From Trichodesmium sp050015975 (GTDB lineage Bacteria > Cyanobacteriota > Cyanobacteriia > Cyanobacteriales > Microcoleaceae), in contig NZ_JBNHER010000196.1 of NCBI RefSeq assembly GCF_050015975.1, positions 1-64,000 on the forward strand: a DNA stretch of 64,000 nucleotides, given 5' to 3'. The number at the start of each line of letters is the position of its first letter. Within the stretch, counting starts at the first letter, position 1. Made by a program: the position numbers and the translations under genes. Below are positions 63,079 through 64,000 of the stretch, one piece after another. Under the pieces are notes generated by a model, which worked only from the letters and a program-made list of their open reading frames with translations, did not search any database and was not told the origin of the DNA.

Positions 63079-64000
63079 ATGACCACCACAGAGTCAGAAA
63101 AAATACCCAGTAGTCTCGGTACTTTCCTAACAATTTGGGGGGGTCAATTTGTATCTGCCATTGGTTCAGAAATGACACATTTTGCGATCGCAATCTGGGC
63201 TTGGGAATTAACTGGTAAAGCAACACCTTTATCTTTAATCTTCTTATTTTCTCATCTACCCACATTAATCGCATCATCTTTTGCTGGAATCTTAGTAGAT
63301 CGTTGGAATCGGAAACAACTTATGATTGTTGGCGATATAGTAGCAGGATTGTCCACAATTGCTATCCTACTACTATTTCTAAGCAATAACTTAGAAATCT
63401 GGCATATATACTTGACGAGAGTTATTAACGGATTATTTGGTTATTTGCAAAATCTGGCTTTTTCTGCTTCCATGTCTACAATTGTGCCAAAGAAGCATTA
63501 TGCCAGAGGTTCGGCAATGATGTCAATTAAGTATGGCATCTCTTTGGTTTTAAGTCCTGCTTGTGCGGGAGTTCTTTACCCTTTAATTGGTTTGACAGGA
63601 ATTCTTATTGTTGACATTACGACTTTTATTGTTGCTGTTAGTATTCTGTGGTTCGTGCATATTCCTCAACCTAAGACTTCTGAAGTAGAAAACTCTCGTA
63701 GTAAAAATTGGCATTGGGACGAGTTAATATTTGGCTTCCATTATATCTTTCAGAGAAAAGGGCTGTTAGCTCTGATGATCTTTCTGCTAATTTCTAACTT
63801 TCTAGCCCAATCTTCGGGACCAGCACTTTTAGGCCCCATGTTCTTAGCTCGTAGTAATACTAACACAGTAGTGCTTGGCACCATACAAATGGCTTTCGGA
63901 GTAGGTGCATCAGTAGGTGCTACAGTTCTAACTCTTTGGGGAGGTCCAAAGTTAAGGATTAACGGTCTCTTAGTTAGCACTGGACTAGGGGAATTAACCA
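63079..64000 (+). CDS. Second MFS exporter (runs past window end)
   Basis: An open frame starts at the ATG of MTTTESEKIPSSLGTFL and remains open to the last base, giving at least 307 residues. It is a close paralogue of the exporter at 56786-58111: both have IWGGQ, FAIAIWAWELTGKATPLSLI, AGILVDRWNRKQLMIVGD, NGLFGYxQxLAxSASMSTIVPK and FGVGASxGA. The same EntS/MFS_3-like family and a role in export are likely. Whether it exports the same siderophore, an intermediate or another compound cannot be told. Confidence 0.85.
   Translation, partial: MTTTESEKIPSSLGTFLTIWGGQFVSAIGSEMTHFAIAIWAWELTGKATPLSLIFLFSHLPTLIASSFAGILVDRWNRKQLMIVGDIVAGLSTIAILLLFLSNNLEIWHIYLTRVINGLFGYLQNLAFSASMSTIVPKKHYARGSAMMSIKYGISLVLSPACAGVLYPLIGLTGILIVDITTFIVAVSILWFVHIPQPKTSEVENSRSKNWHWDELIFGFHYIFQRKGLLALMIFLLISNFLAQSSGPALLGPMFLARSNTNTVVLGTIQMAFGVGASVGATVLTLWGGPKLRINGLLVSTGLGELT

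Overview
The window comes from a cyanobacterium, most likely a filamentous one. The sequence is AT-rich and studded with HIP1 octamers (GCGATCGC). It carries heptanucleotide tandem repeats (STRRs) and many short palindromic interspersed repeats, and its megasynthase types are common in filamentous cyanobacteria. No species can be named from the sequence.

Layout. Positions 1-2430 hold two decayed minus-strand genes: nadE (NAD+ synthetase) and a Rossmann-fold oxidoreductase resembling acyl-ACP reductase. Positions 2459-55904 form one minus-strand array of about 53 kb. In biosynthetic order it runs: FAAL, acyl desaturase (overlapping FAAL), ACP, CFA-type methyltransferase, PKS (KS-AT-ACP), PKS (KS-AT-KR-ACP), PKS (KS-degenerate AT-DH-ACP), NRPS (Cy-A[Cys-like]-PCP), PKS (KS-AT-KR-ACP), NRPS (C-A[Gly]-PCP), PKS (KS-AT-KR-ACP), C domain fused to a SyrP/TauD-type hydroxylase, NRPS (degenerate C-A[Asp]-PCP-C-A[Gly]-PCP-C), a free SyrP/TauD hydroxylase, NRPS (degenerate C-A[Asp]-PCP-E-thioester reductase), and an aldo/keto reductase. 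An 880-bp divergent spacer follows. The plus strand then carries an MFS exporter, exbB, exbD, tonB, a MORN-repeat protein and the start of a second, paralogous MFS exporter.

Interpretation. This looks like a photoreactive, beta-hydroxyaspartate lipopeptide siderophore pathway of the cyanochelin kind, with export and TonB-energisation genes beside it. The first three PKS proteins supply the operations of a 6-methylsalicylate synthase: three extensions, ketoreduction at the second, and a DH-type domain at the third. Here they are split over three non-iterative proteins and start from an FAAL-loaded, desaturated and probably cyclopropanated or methylated fatty acid. A 6-alkylsalicylyl-thiazoline head followed by two beta-hydroxyaspartates would give six iron ligands. 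The last Asp is epimerised and the chain is released by reduction; the neighbouring aldo/keto reductase could finish the terminus.

The second theme is repeats. Palindromic elements and heptanucleotide arrays sit in frame inside the megasynthase genes, always in linkers or surface loops. Repeats in the spacer near 11 kb, including a TA-flanked MITE-like element, lie exactly where a C-hydroxylase fusion (intact at 19.3-21.8 kb) is split into two genes.
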